A stretch of 64,000 nucleotides of DNA. Source: Spirosoma montaniterrae. Its GTDB lineage: Bacteria > Bacteroidota > Bacteroidia > Cytophagales > Spirosomataceae. A program made the position numbers and the translations under genes. The stretch lies in the NCBI RefSeq assembly GCF_001988955.1, contig NZ_CP014263.1:4248001-4312000 (forward strand), in the 5' to 3' direction. Under the pieces are notes generated by a model. That model was not told the origin of the DNA, made no database searches, and worked only from the letters and a program-made list of their open reading frames with translations. Shown here piece after piece: positions 1 to 8,393 of this stretch (the first letter of the stretch is position 1; every line of letters begins with the position of its first letter).

Positions 1-2367
1 CTTGACGGGGTTCATCAGGGCGGCTTTGATGCTCTGGTAGCTCACCGTCAGTAGGGCAATGCCTACTGCCAGCGTACCGGCCAGCGCGAAGTGCCACCAT
101 TGGGTTTGGGCGCGGTAAGCGAAGTAGTTCAGCATGATTTCGCCGAGCCACCAGCCTAAGGGCGAAGCAATGCCGATGGCGAGCAAGACTAATTTCAAAA
201 AATCGGACGAGAGCAGCGTAGCAATGCTAACGACACTGGCTCCCAGCACTTTGCGAATGCCAATTTCTTTTGTCCGCTGCCGGGTCACGAGCGTAATCAG
301 CCCGAAAATACCGGCGCAGGCCGTCAGAATAGCCACCAGTGTCACAAAGCGTATCATCTGCCAGATGTTGTCGAGCGGGCGGTAGGCTTTCGCCACTTCG
401 TCGGTCAGGTAGGCGTAGGTAAGCGGGCGTCGGGCCGGAATTTTGGCAAATTCACGCTCTATTTGTGCAATCAATGCCGGGGCTTTGGCTTTATCGGCCA
501 GGCGCACCGACAGGTAGGTATTCAAACTTTGACGACCATAATAACTCTGGAGCATGGGGCCAACTTTATCTTTGAGGTCGCGGTAGTGGTAGTCTTTCGT
601 AACGCCCACAATGGTGTAGGTCAGCGGGTCGTTGAGTTGGCGTAGTTTCTTGCCCACTGCCGTTGTCCAGCCGAATGCTTTCATGGCCGACTCGTTGATG
701 ATAACGGCATGGTTCACCGAATCGGCGGGGGTCTGATCGGAGAAATTCCGGCCTTCAAGCATCGGTATCCGAAACGTTTCGGTAAAGCCTACCGCGCCGG
801 GGCCGTGCCGCAGGTGTACCTTCCTGGCTTCGTTGCCTTCGGGATAATAGGTGTTGAAGTTGTTCATGAACTCCACCGGCGTCTGCTCCGAACTGGTGAA
901 CGAAACCACATTCGGGTTGGCCCGGAGCCGGTTCAGAATCGTTTGTCCCTGCACCAGTGCCTGATCTACGTTTCGGTAGGCCCGGTCGGTACTGAAAATC
1001 AGCACGTTCTCTTTCTCGTAGCCTAATTTCGCGTCTTTCATGTACACGATTTGCCCACGCATGACAATCGTTCCCAGAATAAACACAACGGCCAGCGTAA
1101 ACTGAATCACAATCAGCAGCCGCTGCCGAATCAAGCCACGCTTTGGACTAAACGACAGCTTGCCTTTCACGGCGTCGGTGGTTTTCAGCCCCAGCAGAAA
1201 CAAAGCCGGATACGTACCCGCCACCAACGCCACAACAAGCGTGACCCCCAGCACGGTCAGGATGGTCGGGTAATCGGTGTTCCAGTCGACGATCAACTGT
1301 AGCCCACGGTCGCCCAGTTGGTTGAAAGTAGGAATCAGGTAATACAACGCGAACAGAACAGACAGTCCCAGCGAAACCACCACCACCAGCCCCGACTCGA
1401 CCCAGAACTGCCGAAGCACTAACCAGCGGGTGGCACCCACCACCTGCCGCATGGCTACCTCTTTGGCGCGGGGCAGGGACGATGCCGTGTTGAGGTTAAT
1501 CAGGTTGATGCTGATAATCAGCAGTAGAAATACGGCAATAATAACCGAACCGTATATCAGCCCGGCGAATCTCGGATTTTCGGTGTAGACAAAGTTCTGA
1601 TAAGCCGCCAGCCGGAGTACCGTACTTTTGGCGTCGGCATTATAATGGGCTTTCACCAATTGCGGCAGTTTGGCCTGAAGCTGCGCCGGATTGGCCCCTT
1701 CCCGGAGCAGAATAAAGGTATTAGAAAACGTGTTGTACCAGTCGGCATTTTCGCGAAAGCCCGGCTGATCGAACAGGTTGGCAGCGGGCATAAGCACCTG
1801 AAACTGCTGCGACGAGTTGGCCGGTATTTCTTCCAGAACGCCCGTAATCTGGTATTGTAGCGTATCGTTCACGGTAACGGTTTTGCCGACGGGATTTTCG
1901 TTCCCGAACAGGTGCTGCGCTACTTTTTCGGTCAGCACCACCGAACGTTTGCTGACTAAAGCCGTAGCCGGATTACCGTATTTGAGCGGAAACGTGAAAA
2001 CGTCGAAAAAGGTAGAATCAACGTAAGCCGTCTCTTCCTGTACGTTCTTCCCTTTGTACTCGATCCAGGGGTTGTTAAAGTTCTGGATGTGCGTACCCGT
2101 CTCGATTTCGGTATAGCTTCGGAGCATCTGCCCCAGCAGCGGGTACACCGTTTCGTTGTACGCCGTACCATCGGTTGAAGTTGTTTGTACGTAATAAATT
2201 CGGTCGAGTTTTTCGTGGGCGGTATCCCAGGTCAGGCACTTCTGGGCAAACAACACCAGCACCACCACGCAGGCCAGCCCCACGCTCAGGCCAAGTACGT
2301 TGATGGCCGTTAATAATCGATTGTTCCACAGGCTGCGAAGGGCGATTTTGAGATAGTTTCGTAGCAT
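1..2367 (-). CDS. MacB/FtsX-type ABC transporter permease (seventh of array), 3' end cut by window
   Basis: Inner-membrane permease of the MacB-like ABC family, which couples a cytoplasmic ATPase to a periplasmic adaptor. 789 codons are open; the sister genes end five residues after the MNPVK at the window edge, so only SLRSE and the stop are likely missing. The protein starts MLRNYLKIALRSLWNN, has one membrane span near residues 20-42, a MacB-type periplasmic domain, a first FtsX block whose coupling motif is the deviant RAKEVAMRQVVGA, and a second with the standard RTKEIGIRKVLGA. The 499 bp upstream gap holds its own sigma-54-like promoter and paired boxes, so it is probably transcribed separately from the other permeases. 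Transported substrate unknown. Confidence 0.9.
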   Translation of the reverse strand, partial: MLRNYLKIALRSLWNNRLLTAINVLGLSVGLACVVVLVLFAQKCLTWDTAHEKLDRIYYVQTTSTDGTAYNETVYPLLGQMLRSYTEIETGTHIQNFNNPWIEYKGKNVQEETAYVDSTFFDVFTFPLKYGNPATALVSKRSVVLTEKVAQHLFGNENPVGKTVTVNDTLQYQITGVLEEIPANSSQQFQVLMPAANLFDQPGFRENADWYNTFSNTFILLREGANPAQLQAKLPQLVKAHYNADAKSTVLRLAAYQNFVYTENPRFAGLIYGSVIIAVFLLLIISINLINLNTASSLPRAKEVAMRQVVGATRWLVLRQFWVESGLVVVVSLGLSVLFALYYLIPTFNQLGDRGLQLIVDWNTDYPTILTVLGVTLVVALVAGTYPALFLLGLKTTDAVKGKLSFSPKRGLIRQRLLIVIQFTLAVVFILGTIVMRGQIVYMKDAKLGYEKENVLIFSTDRAYRNVDQALVQGQTILNRLRANPNVVSFTSSEQTPVEFMNNFNTYYPEGNEARKVHLRHGPGAVGFTETFRIPMLEGRNFSDQTPADSVNHAVIINESAMKAFGWTTAVGKKLRQLNDPLTYTIVGVTKDYHYRDLKDKVGPMLQSYYGRQSLNTYLSVRLADKAKAPALIAQIEREFAKIPARRPLTYAYLTDEVAKAYRPLDNIWQMIRFVTLVAILTACAGIFGLITLVTRQRTKEIGIRKVLGASVVSIATLLSSDFLKLVLLAIGIASPLGWWLGEIMLNYFAYRAQTQWWHFALAGTLAVGIALLTVSYQSIKAALMNPVK

Positions 2368-2452
2368 GTCTGTATAGCTTGGGTTTGGAACCGAACAAAC
2401 CGCACCTGAGCAGGTTGCTTGTCGTGGACTTAAGTAGGCTGTACATATGAGC

Positions 2453-2468
2453 AACAAATGCCTTGCCA
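2453..2468 (-). promoter_or_regulatory. sigma-54-like promoter of the seventh permease
   Basis: On the minus strand the 16-mer TGGCAAGGCATTTGTT fits the sigma-54 consensus TGGCAC-R-N4-TTGCW at 14 of 16 positions, with the required six bases between TGGCA and TTG. It lies about 85 bp before the ATG at 2367. The same arrangement occurs before the HlyD gene at 20884. Pattern match by eye only. Confidence 0.6.
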
Positions 2469-2531
2469 GCTTGGAAAAACAGCCAAATCAGCTCTTGGAA
2501 GCATATTTAGCCAATAATCCGTATGAATCAT

Positions 2532-2568
2532 TGTCCAGAATCGGACAACTTTTGTACGCTGATGGACA
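2532..2568 (-). promoter_or_regulatory. paired TGTCC-N6-GGACA activator boxes
   Basis: Two 16-bp partial palindromes lie in tandem: plus-strand TGTCCAGAATCGGACA (2532-2547, perfect five-base arms) and TGTACGCTGATGGACA (2553-2568), starts 21 bp apart, i.e. two helical turns. They sit 64 bp upstream of the -24 element, a typical position for NtrC-family activators. A second pair with identical spacing precedes the HlyD gene. Confidence 0.6.
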
Positions 2569-2580
2569 CCGCATAAGAGC

Positions 2581-2612
2581 AAAAAAAACACCGCCAGTAT
2601 AGACGGTGTTTT
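2581..2612 (-). terminator. Rho-independent terminator
   Basis: Arms AAAACACCG and CGGTGTTTT (2585-2593 with 2604-2612) form a stem with a 10-base loop; on the minus strand it runs into eight T residues. It lies 21 bp after the stop of the small SnoaL-like gene and closes that transcript before the permease promoter. Confidence 0.75.
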
Positions 2613-2633
2613 CTGCTCAATCAAAACAGAATA

Positions 2634-2798
2634 CTATTTAAAATCGTCGTAGAAAAAGTGTTCCAAGAATAGCCCCGAAGCATTCTCAGGCTCGATACTC
2701 ACAGCGTCGGGTGCGTACAACTCATCCTGAATCTTCTCTAACTCTCCCTGTTGAGCCATCTCAAAATACCGGTCGGCAACTTGCTGTGTTGTCATCAT
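2634..2798 (-). pseudogene. 54-residue SnoaL/NTF2-like remnant with apparent internal deletion
   Basis: The reading frame MMTTQQVADRYFEMAQQ... continues to PDAVSIEPENASGL, which resembles the first 40-odd residues of SnoaL-like (NTF2-fold) proteins of about 120-130 residues. It then jumps to LEHFFYDDFK and stops; that ending resembles the usual C-terminus (a KIVxEQFFY-type strand) of the same family. I infer an in-frame loss of roughly 80 central residues, including most of the cone-shaped pocket. A good terminator follows, so it may still be transcribed. Could alternatively be a real mini-protein. Confidence 0.5.
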
Positions 2799-2866
2799 AA
2801 CGCGTTTAGTTTATCGACAACACAAAGGACGCCGGTACGGATGACAACAGTATGTCAGCAGGTTTG

Positions 2867-5338
2867 CTATTCACTTCGCAAACTCTTGACCGGATTCATC
2901 AGTGCGGCTTTCACGCTCTGGAAACTCACCGTCAGCAAGGCAATGCCTACCGCCAGCAGGCCCGCCACCGCGAAGACCCACCACTCGATGTCGATTCTGT
3001 AGGCGAAGTTTTGCAGCCACCGGTTCATGGCCCACCAGGCCACCGGGCTGGCAATGACAATGGCAAACAACACCAGTTTGAGAAAATCTTTGGAGAGCAG
3101 AGCCACAATACTCGACACGCTGGCACCCAGCACTTTACGGACACCAATTTCTTTCGTCCGCTGTTCGGCGGTGAGCGTAGCCAGTCCGAACAAACCCAGA
3201 CACGATATCAGAATGGCGATGAATGTGAAATAACCAACCAGCGATGCTAAGCGGTTTTCGGCCTCGTAATTCTTCTGAAAATCGGCGTCCAGAAAACTAT
3301 ATTCAACCGGTTCGGCGGGGTTGACCTGTTGCCATACGCTGCTGAGTGCCTTCAGAGAAGCCTGCACGTCGCCCGCTTTCAGGTTCACCACTACGTAGTT
3401 GTAATTGCCTTTCAGGTTGAGCATAAAGCTGAAGGGCGTAATAGGTACGTGCAGATCTTCAAAGTGAAAATCTTTTACCACGCCCACAATGGTGAAGCGT
3501 AAGCCCTCCTGTCCCCAGTTGGCGATGGCCTGCTTGCCAATAGCGGCCTGTGCCGATGGATAGCCCAACTCCTTCACCGCCTTTTCATTCACGATGATTC
3601 GGTTGTTTGTGTCGCCGGGGAAAGCCATCGAAAAAAGCCGACCTGCTACGGGTTTGATAGCCATCGTTTGCAGATAATCGGCATCGACCCGGTTAACCTT
3701 AGTGATTTCTGCGTTTGTGGCAGTCTGACCTTCGCCGTAGAACCGGGCGTCTTCGGGATTGAAGATTCCCGGATAGTAGGCAGAGGCTCCCACCGAGCGA
3801 ACCTGCGCGGTAGTCAGCAATGCTTGTTTCAGGGCCGGATAATTGGCTTTGGCCGTCTCGCTTCGTAAGGGAATTATAAGCTGTTGCTCTTTGGCAAAAC
3901 CTAAATCAGCCGAGCGCAGGTAACGCATCTGCTGAAAAATAACGGCTAAGGCAATTAGTAGCATTACCGACAGCGTAAATTGTATGACCACCAGCCCTTT
4001 CCGTAACGATACCGCTGCCAGCGAACCACCAGCCCGGCCCGCTCCCGCTTTCAGCACAGCAATAGGCCGGAACGACGACAGGTAGAATGCCGGATAGCTG
4101 CCTGCCAACAGCCCCGTGAACAGGCTTATGCCAAAAAACGCAGCAACCAATCCAAGCCGTTGACTCAGCGAAAAGTGTACTATTTTACCCGATACAGCTT
4201 CAAAAACGGGCGTCATTAGCCAAACCAGTCCTAATGCCAGCACAAACGCAAACACGCTGAACAGCAGAGCCTCGCTCAGAAACTGCCGCATCAGCGATGT
4301 CTGTTCGGCGCCCAGCACCTTCCGAACGCCCACCTCGGCGGCTCGTTTGCCCGAACGGGCGGTACTCAGGTTCATGAAGTTGATACAGGCGATGAGCAGC
4401 GTAAAGAGTGCAATAGACCCCAGCACGTACAGATACGTCAGGCTTCCGTTGGGCGTTACGTTGTGCGACAGGTCGGTGTGCAGGTGAATGTTGCGCACGG
4501 CGGTCAGGAACTGCTTTTTATCGCGCCCCGCCACCGCTAAATCTTTACGCATGTACTTCTCCACGAAAGCAGGCAATTTGGCTTCCAGCTTGCGGGCGTC
4601 AGTACCGGGGTTTAGTTTCAGGTAGGTAAAAAACATATTGTTGTTCACCATGCCCGTGGTGCCATTGATGTACTGCGCCAGCCCACCTCCGGCATACGAC
4701 AGAAAAAACCGGGCATCAATGTGCGACGGCACGCTACCAGGTCGAAACACGCCCGTTACCATGTATTCGCCCGTGCCGTTGGTATTACTCTCTACGTGAA
4801 TTGTCTGGTTCAGGGCCGACCGTTCGCCAAATAAGTTGTATGCAATAGCCTCCGACAGTACAATTGAGTTGGGGTTGATGAGTGCCTGCTGACCATTGCC
4901 CTCTACGAAGTCGTATTGGAAAAAGGAGAAAAACGTTGGCTCGGCCAGATAGCCCTTCGATTCGTAAAAGACGGCTGGTTTGGTGTTGGCTGCGGCCCCG
5001 GTGGGGTTGGCCCGGAGCAAGGTTTTGTCGTCGGCAAAAAGATTTACCAGCCGGGTAGTGCTGCCGATTTCAGGGTATTCCTGTTGCAGCGCATCGGCCA
5101 CGCCGTAGGGCGTCGCAGCAGATTTCTGATCGCCATCGGGCTGCACGAAAATCGTTCCGACCTGATAAATCCGGTCTGCGTCGGGGTGTTGGGTGTCATA
5201 ACTCAGCTCATCGTAGACGTATAGACAGATAAACATGCAGCACGACAGTCCTGCCGACAGCCCGACGATGTTTATAAACGAAAAGGTCTTGTTGCTGACC
5301 AGATTCCGCCAGGCGATTTTGAGATAGTTTCGGAGCAT
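2867..5338 (-). CDS. MacB/FtsX-type ABC transporter permease (sixth of array)
   Basis: Full-length, 823 residues. Visible layout: span at about 21-42, MacB-type periplasmic domain 45-290, FtsX block 1 with spans near 303-325, 352-376 and 397-420 and coupling motif KRAAEVGVRKVLGAEQ, then a second half beginning with a span at 447-468, periplasmic domain 2, and FtsX block 2 with RTKEIGVRKVLGASVSS near 735 and the tail MNPVKSLRSE. The ATG is 44 bp from the divergent Uma2 start, leaving little room for a private promoter; expression may depend on read-through from the upstream permeases. Inner membrane; substrate unknown, family members export peptides, lipids or drugs or act in mechanotransmission. 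Confidence 0.93.
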   Translation of the reverse strand: MLRNYLKIAWRNLVSNKTFSFINIVGLSAGLSCCMFICLYVYDELSYDTQHPDADRIYQVGTIFVQPDGDQKSAATPYGVADALQQEYPEIGSTTRLVNLFADDKTLLRANPTGAAANTKPAVFYESKGYLAEPTFFSFFQYDFVEGNGQQALINPNSIVLSEAIAYNLFGERSALNQTIHVESNTNGTGEYMVTGVFRPGSVPSHIDARFFLSYAGGGLAQYINGTTGMVNNNMFFTYLKLNPGTDARKLEAKLPAFVEKYMRKDLAVAGRDKKQFLTAVRNIHLHTDLSHNVTPNGSLTYLYVLGSIALFTLLIACINFMNLSTARSGKRAAEVGVRKVLGAEQTSLMRQFLSEALLFSVFAFVLALGLVWLMTPVFEAVSGKIVHFSLSQRLGLVAAFFGISLFTGLLAGSYPAFYLSSFRPIAVLKAGAGRAGGSLAAVSLRKGLVVIQFTLSVMLLIALAVIFQQMRYLRSADLGFAKEQQLIIPLRSETAKANYPALKQALLTTAQVRSVGASAYYPGIFNPEDARFYGEGQTATNAEITKVNRVDADYLQTMAIKPVAGRLFSMAFPGDTNNRIIVNEKAVKELGYPSAQAAIGKQAIANWGQEGLRFTIVGVVKDFHFEDLHVPITPFSFMLNLKGNYNYVVVNLKAGDVQASLKALSSVWQQVNPAEPVEYSFLDADFQKNYEAENRLASLVGYFTFIAILISCLGLFGLATLTAEQRTKEIGVRKVLGASVSSIVALLSKDFLKLVLFAIVIASPVAWWAMNRWLQNFAYRIDIEWWVFAVAGLLAVGIALLTVSFQSVKAALMNPVKSLRSE

Positions 5339-5356
5339 TTGTGCGCTTGTTTTGGT

Positions 5357-5364
5357 TAACTTTG
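5357..5364 (+). promoter_or_regulatory. -7 box of the Uma2 gene
   Basis: TAACTTTG fits the Bacteroidota TAnnTTTG -7 element, 18 bp before the ATG at 5383; a TTTG at 5338-5341 is a possible but closely spaced -33 element. Confidence 0.4.
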
Positions 5365-5382
5365 AAAAAACTCGTCGTTGTT

Positions 5383-5874
5383 ATGGAGCTATTGACCGAA
5401 ACCATAGCAGAACATTCTCCATCTGCTTATGAACTCGACCGCAAAAAACCAATGCCAACCCTACTACACGGTGCCATTCAAGCCAATTTGATTGTTCAGG
5501 TAGCCATAAACTATCCAAACCAGTTTCGCATCGCCAGTGAGGTCACATTAGCCACTAAGCCCGATGGCAGTACGCCCGACTTGGTCTTGTATCCGGCAGG
5601 CGCGTTGGATTTTAAAAATGACCCCTCGCGTCGAACCGATGCCCCCTTGCTGGCCGTAGAAATTCAGTCGGCCTCCCAAAGTACCAAAGACATGGTGGCT
5701 AAGCTGGAGCCGTACTTTTATTTTGGCCTTCAATCCTGCTGGATTGTTGTGCCTGAGCTTCAGGCCATTCTGGTTTACGACACACCATTTCACTACACGT
5801 TTTTCCACGAAAACGACATGTTAAAAGACACCATCCTGAATATTGAAATCCCTTTAGCGAAAGTTTTTGCTTAA
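5383..5874 (+). CDS. Uma2-family PD-(D/E)XK nuclease-like protein
   Basis: 163 residues from the ATG; the frame also opens at a GTG at 5341, but that would overlap the -7 box, and Uma2 proteins typically begin near a MELLTETIAEHSPSAYELDR-like segment. The restriction-endonuclease-like core is recognisable: STPDLVLYPAG provides the PD aspartate, LLAVEIQSAS the ExQ/K strand, and KLEPYFYFGLQSCWIV the helix that follows. The role of the family is unsettled; members are abundant, mostly solitary, in Cyanobacteria and Bacteroidota. It lies antisense between two permease genes and its stop is one base from the stop of the convergent permease, so it looks like a late insertion into the array. Confidence 0.8.
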   Translation: MELLTETIAEHSPSAYELDRKKPMPTLLHGAIQANLIVQVAINYPNQFRIASEVTLATKPDGSTPDLVLYPAGALDFKNDPSRRTDAPLLAVEIQSASQSTKDMVAKLEPYFYFGLQSCWIVVPELQAILVYDTPFHYTFFHENDMLKDTILNIEIPLAKVFA

Positions 5875-5875
5875 C

Positions 5876-8314
5876 TCACTCGCTCCGCAAACTCTTCACC
5901 GGATTCATCAGCGCGGCTTTGATGCTCTGGAAGCTGACTGTTAGCAGCGCAATAACAATAGATAGCAGGCCCGCCAGTATGAACACCCACCACTCAATAG
6001 CCGTCTTGTATTCGATGTCCTTCAGCCATTGGGTCATAACATACCAGGCAACCGGCGAGGCAATAAGCAGGGCTATAAGAACCAGTTTGACGAAATCCAG
6101 TGAAAATAGACCTACGATATGCAACACCGACGCGCCAAGCACTTTGCGAATGCCCACCTCTTTGGTGCGGGCTTCGGCCACGAACGCAACCACGCCATAC
6201 AGCCCCAGGCAACCAATGAAAATGGCAATACCAGCCAGAAGCCGGAACAAGGCGAATGTCCGCTCTTCGTTCTTGTAGAAATTATTGATGGTGTCGTCTA
6301 AGAACTCATACTTGAACACGAAGTCAGGAAACGTAGCTTCCCAGGCTTGTTCAATGGAGCCGATTAGACGGTTGACCGCTTCGATTCCTCCCTGCTCAGT
6401 TATGAGTTTGACACTAAGTGTACCATATGAGCTTCGCGATGTCGACAGGATAGAGGGGGCCGTCTTTTGGTGAAGCGAAAACGTGTTAAAATCCTTAATT
6501 ACGCCAACAACGGGCCTTTTCGGTTGTCCAGCACTCAACTCAATCATCTTGCCCAGAATCTGTTGTGGCTGGCGAAAGCCCAGTTTGCGAACCAACGATT
6601 CGTTAACCACCAATTCGCGCATAGTGTCGGCTGGCAGGTACAGCCGCCCCGCGATCAGCTTCAGGCCGTAGGTTCGGACGTAGGCCGTATCAGCCGGGCG
6701 CATCACCACGCTAAAGTCAGAATATCTGTCAGAGTTTTCAAAGCGGATGCTCGTCTGCCAGTTACCATTTGCCGATGGGGGCGACATGGCGTAACTGAGC
6801 GACTGAACGTTGGGTAGTCCCGCCAATTTTGCCCGCAGGTTCTCTAACTGACCGGGTTTTTGCTCAGGAATTGGTACGGTCAGTATAGCCTCTTTGTTAT
6901 AGCCAAGGTCCGCCGAGCGGAAATGCTTCACCTGACTGTAGGCAATGATAGTGCCGATAATGAGCATCTGCGATATGGCAAACTGCCCCACAATCAGGCT
7001 TCGACGCAGGGTGAAATAGTTACTACCCTCCACCCGAAGTTTGCCCTTAAGTGCCAGCACCGGCTGGTAGCCCGACAGCACCAGCGACGGATAAAATCCA
7101 GCCAAAAGGGTCGTAAGCAGGGCCAGCAAGAGCAGGAAACCGATTACCACGGGGTCAACTAACGGTAGCCCGTCGGCGTTGATGTTCAAGAGTTTGGCTA
7201 CACTGGGCAAGGCTACGTAAGCTACGACGAACGCCAGACCAACGGCGATTCCGGTCAGCACCCCCGTTTCGCCCAGGAACTGACGCACCAGTTGAATTCG
7301 TGTGCTGCCCAGCACCTTCCGAACGCCTACCTCTTTTGAGCGACGAATGGCCTGAGCCGTGGCCAAATTTATGAAGTTAACGCAGGCCGTAATGAGGATG
7401 AATAGCCCAATGAGGGCCATCGCCCAGATGGTTTGTTTGCTCATCGTGCGACGAGCGTAATTGGGTGTTTCAGCGTCGAAATGAACTTCAGCCAGTGGTT
7501 GCAACTCAAACTTGTAATACTTGGCATCCTGCGGGGCTAAGTACTTTTTACTGAAAGCAGCTAATCGGGCTTCCATAGCCGCTTCAGCTACAGTTTGGTC
7601 ATGCGAGGAAGCTGGTAGGGTCATATGGACTTGCGCCCCAGTGAAGCTTGCTTCCCAATCCTCCCAGCCCGTGTATGCACCAAATTGTTTCAGCGACGCA
7701 AACGACAGCATCACTTCAAATGGTACACTGCTGGTGGGGGGTGGATTGTCAACAACGCCCGTTACAACAAAATCCATTTTGTTTTGCACGCGCAACGTCT
7801 TTCCAATTGGGTCAGCCGTTCCGAAATATTTCTGAGCCATCTGCTCCGACAGCACAACCGTATTCGGGTTTTTTAGCGCGATCTTAGGGTTGCCCCTCTG
7901 CCATCCGTAATCGAAGATATTGAAGTACTCCGGCTCTACGAAGGCAACTAACCCTATTCTTTCCTTAAACTTGTTCACAGCCGAACCACGCGCCTGAATA
8001 ACTGGTTCGAAGATTTCATGCGTTAGTGTCAGATACTGCTTCAGTTCTGGGAAATCAGTGCGCAAGGCAGCTAAAGCCGGCATTGGGATGCCTACATTAT
8101 AGCCTTCATCGGCGTCTTTTTTGTAATGCCCAACCATCCGATACGTCTGGTCGGCGTTGGCGTTGTGCCGGTCGTAGCTCAGTTCGTAGCGGATGGCCAG
8201 AAATAGTAGCAGGCAGCATGCCAGCCCGAACGTTAGCCCCACTACGTTAATGATCGTGTAGGTCCAATTGCGTTTCAGCGCACGTAGCGACGTTTTAACA
8301 GAATTAGCTATCAT
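5876..8314 (-). CDS. MacB/FtsX-type ABC transporter permease (fifth of array)
   Basis: 812 residues from the ATG giving MIANSVKTSLRALKRNW; the frame extends 13 codons to a TTG, but homologous neighbours begin close to this ATG. It lacks the MLRNYLKIA start of its sisters. First coupling motif RRSKEVGVRKVLGSTRIQ, second ARTKEVGIRKVLGASVLH, tail MNPVKSLRSE. The membrane/periplasmic pattern is the same duplicated one. The gap to the fourth permease is 79 bp and shows no convincing promoter. The 3' end abuts the Uma2 gene tail to tail. Confidence 0.92.
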   Translation of the reverse strand: MIANSVKTSLRALKRNWTYTIINVVGLTFGLACCLLLFLAIRYELSYDRHNANADQTYRMVGHYKKDADEGYNVGIPMPALAALRTDFPELKQYLTLTHEIFEPVIQARGSAVNKFKERIGLVAFVEPEYFNIFDYGWQRGNPKIALKNPNTVVLSEQMAQKYFGTADPIGKTLRVQNKMDFVVTGVVDNPPPTSSVPFEVMLSFASLKQFGAYTGWEDWEASFTGAQVHMTLPASSHDQTVAEAAMEARLAAFSKKYLAPQDAKYYKFELQPLAEVHFDAETPNYARRTMSKQTIWAMALIGLFILITACVNFINLATAQAIRRSKEVGVRKVLGSTRIQLVRQFLGETGVLTGIAVGLAFVVAYVALPSVAKLLNINADGLPLVDPVVIGFLLLLALLTTLLAGFYPSLVLSGYQPVLALKGKLRVEGSNYFTLRRSLIVGQFAISQMLIIGTIIAYSQVKHFRSADLGYNKEAILTVPIPEQKPGQLENLRAKLAGLPNVQSLSYAMSPPSANGNWQTSIRFENSDRYSDFSVVMRPADTAYVRTYGLKLIAGRLYLPADTMRELVVNESLVRKLGFRQPQQILGKMIELSAGQPKRPVVGVIKDFNTFSLHQKTAPSILSTSRSSYGTLSVKLITEQGGIEAVNRLIGSIEQAWEATFPDFVFKYEFLDDTINNFYKNEERTFALFRLLAGIAIFIGCLGLYGVVAFVAEARTKEVGIRKVLGASVLHIVGLFSLDFVKLVLIALLIASPVAWYVMTQWLKDIEYKTAIEWWVFILAGLLSIVIALLTVSFQSIKAALMNPVKSLRSE

Positions 8315-8393
8315 GGCAAGGTTTAGAAAAGTGATTCGGTAGTTTGGACTCAACCAAATTGCTGAGTATTGATTTTGAATGGCGTATATTGCC

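Noticed and set aside
2430..2624. 64-codon minus-strand frame
   Set aside because: It crosses the terminator, the activator boxes and the sigma-54-like promoter and has no protein-like features.
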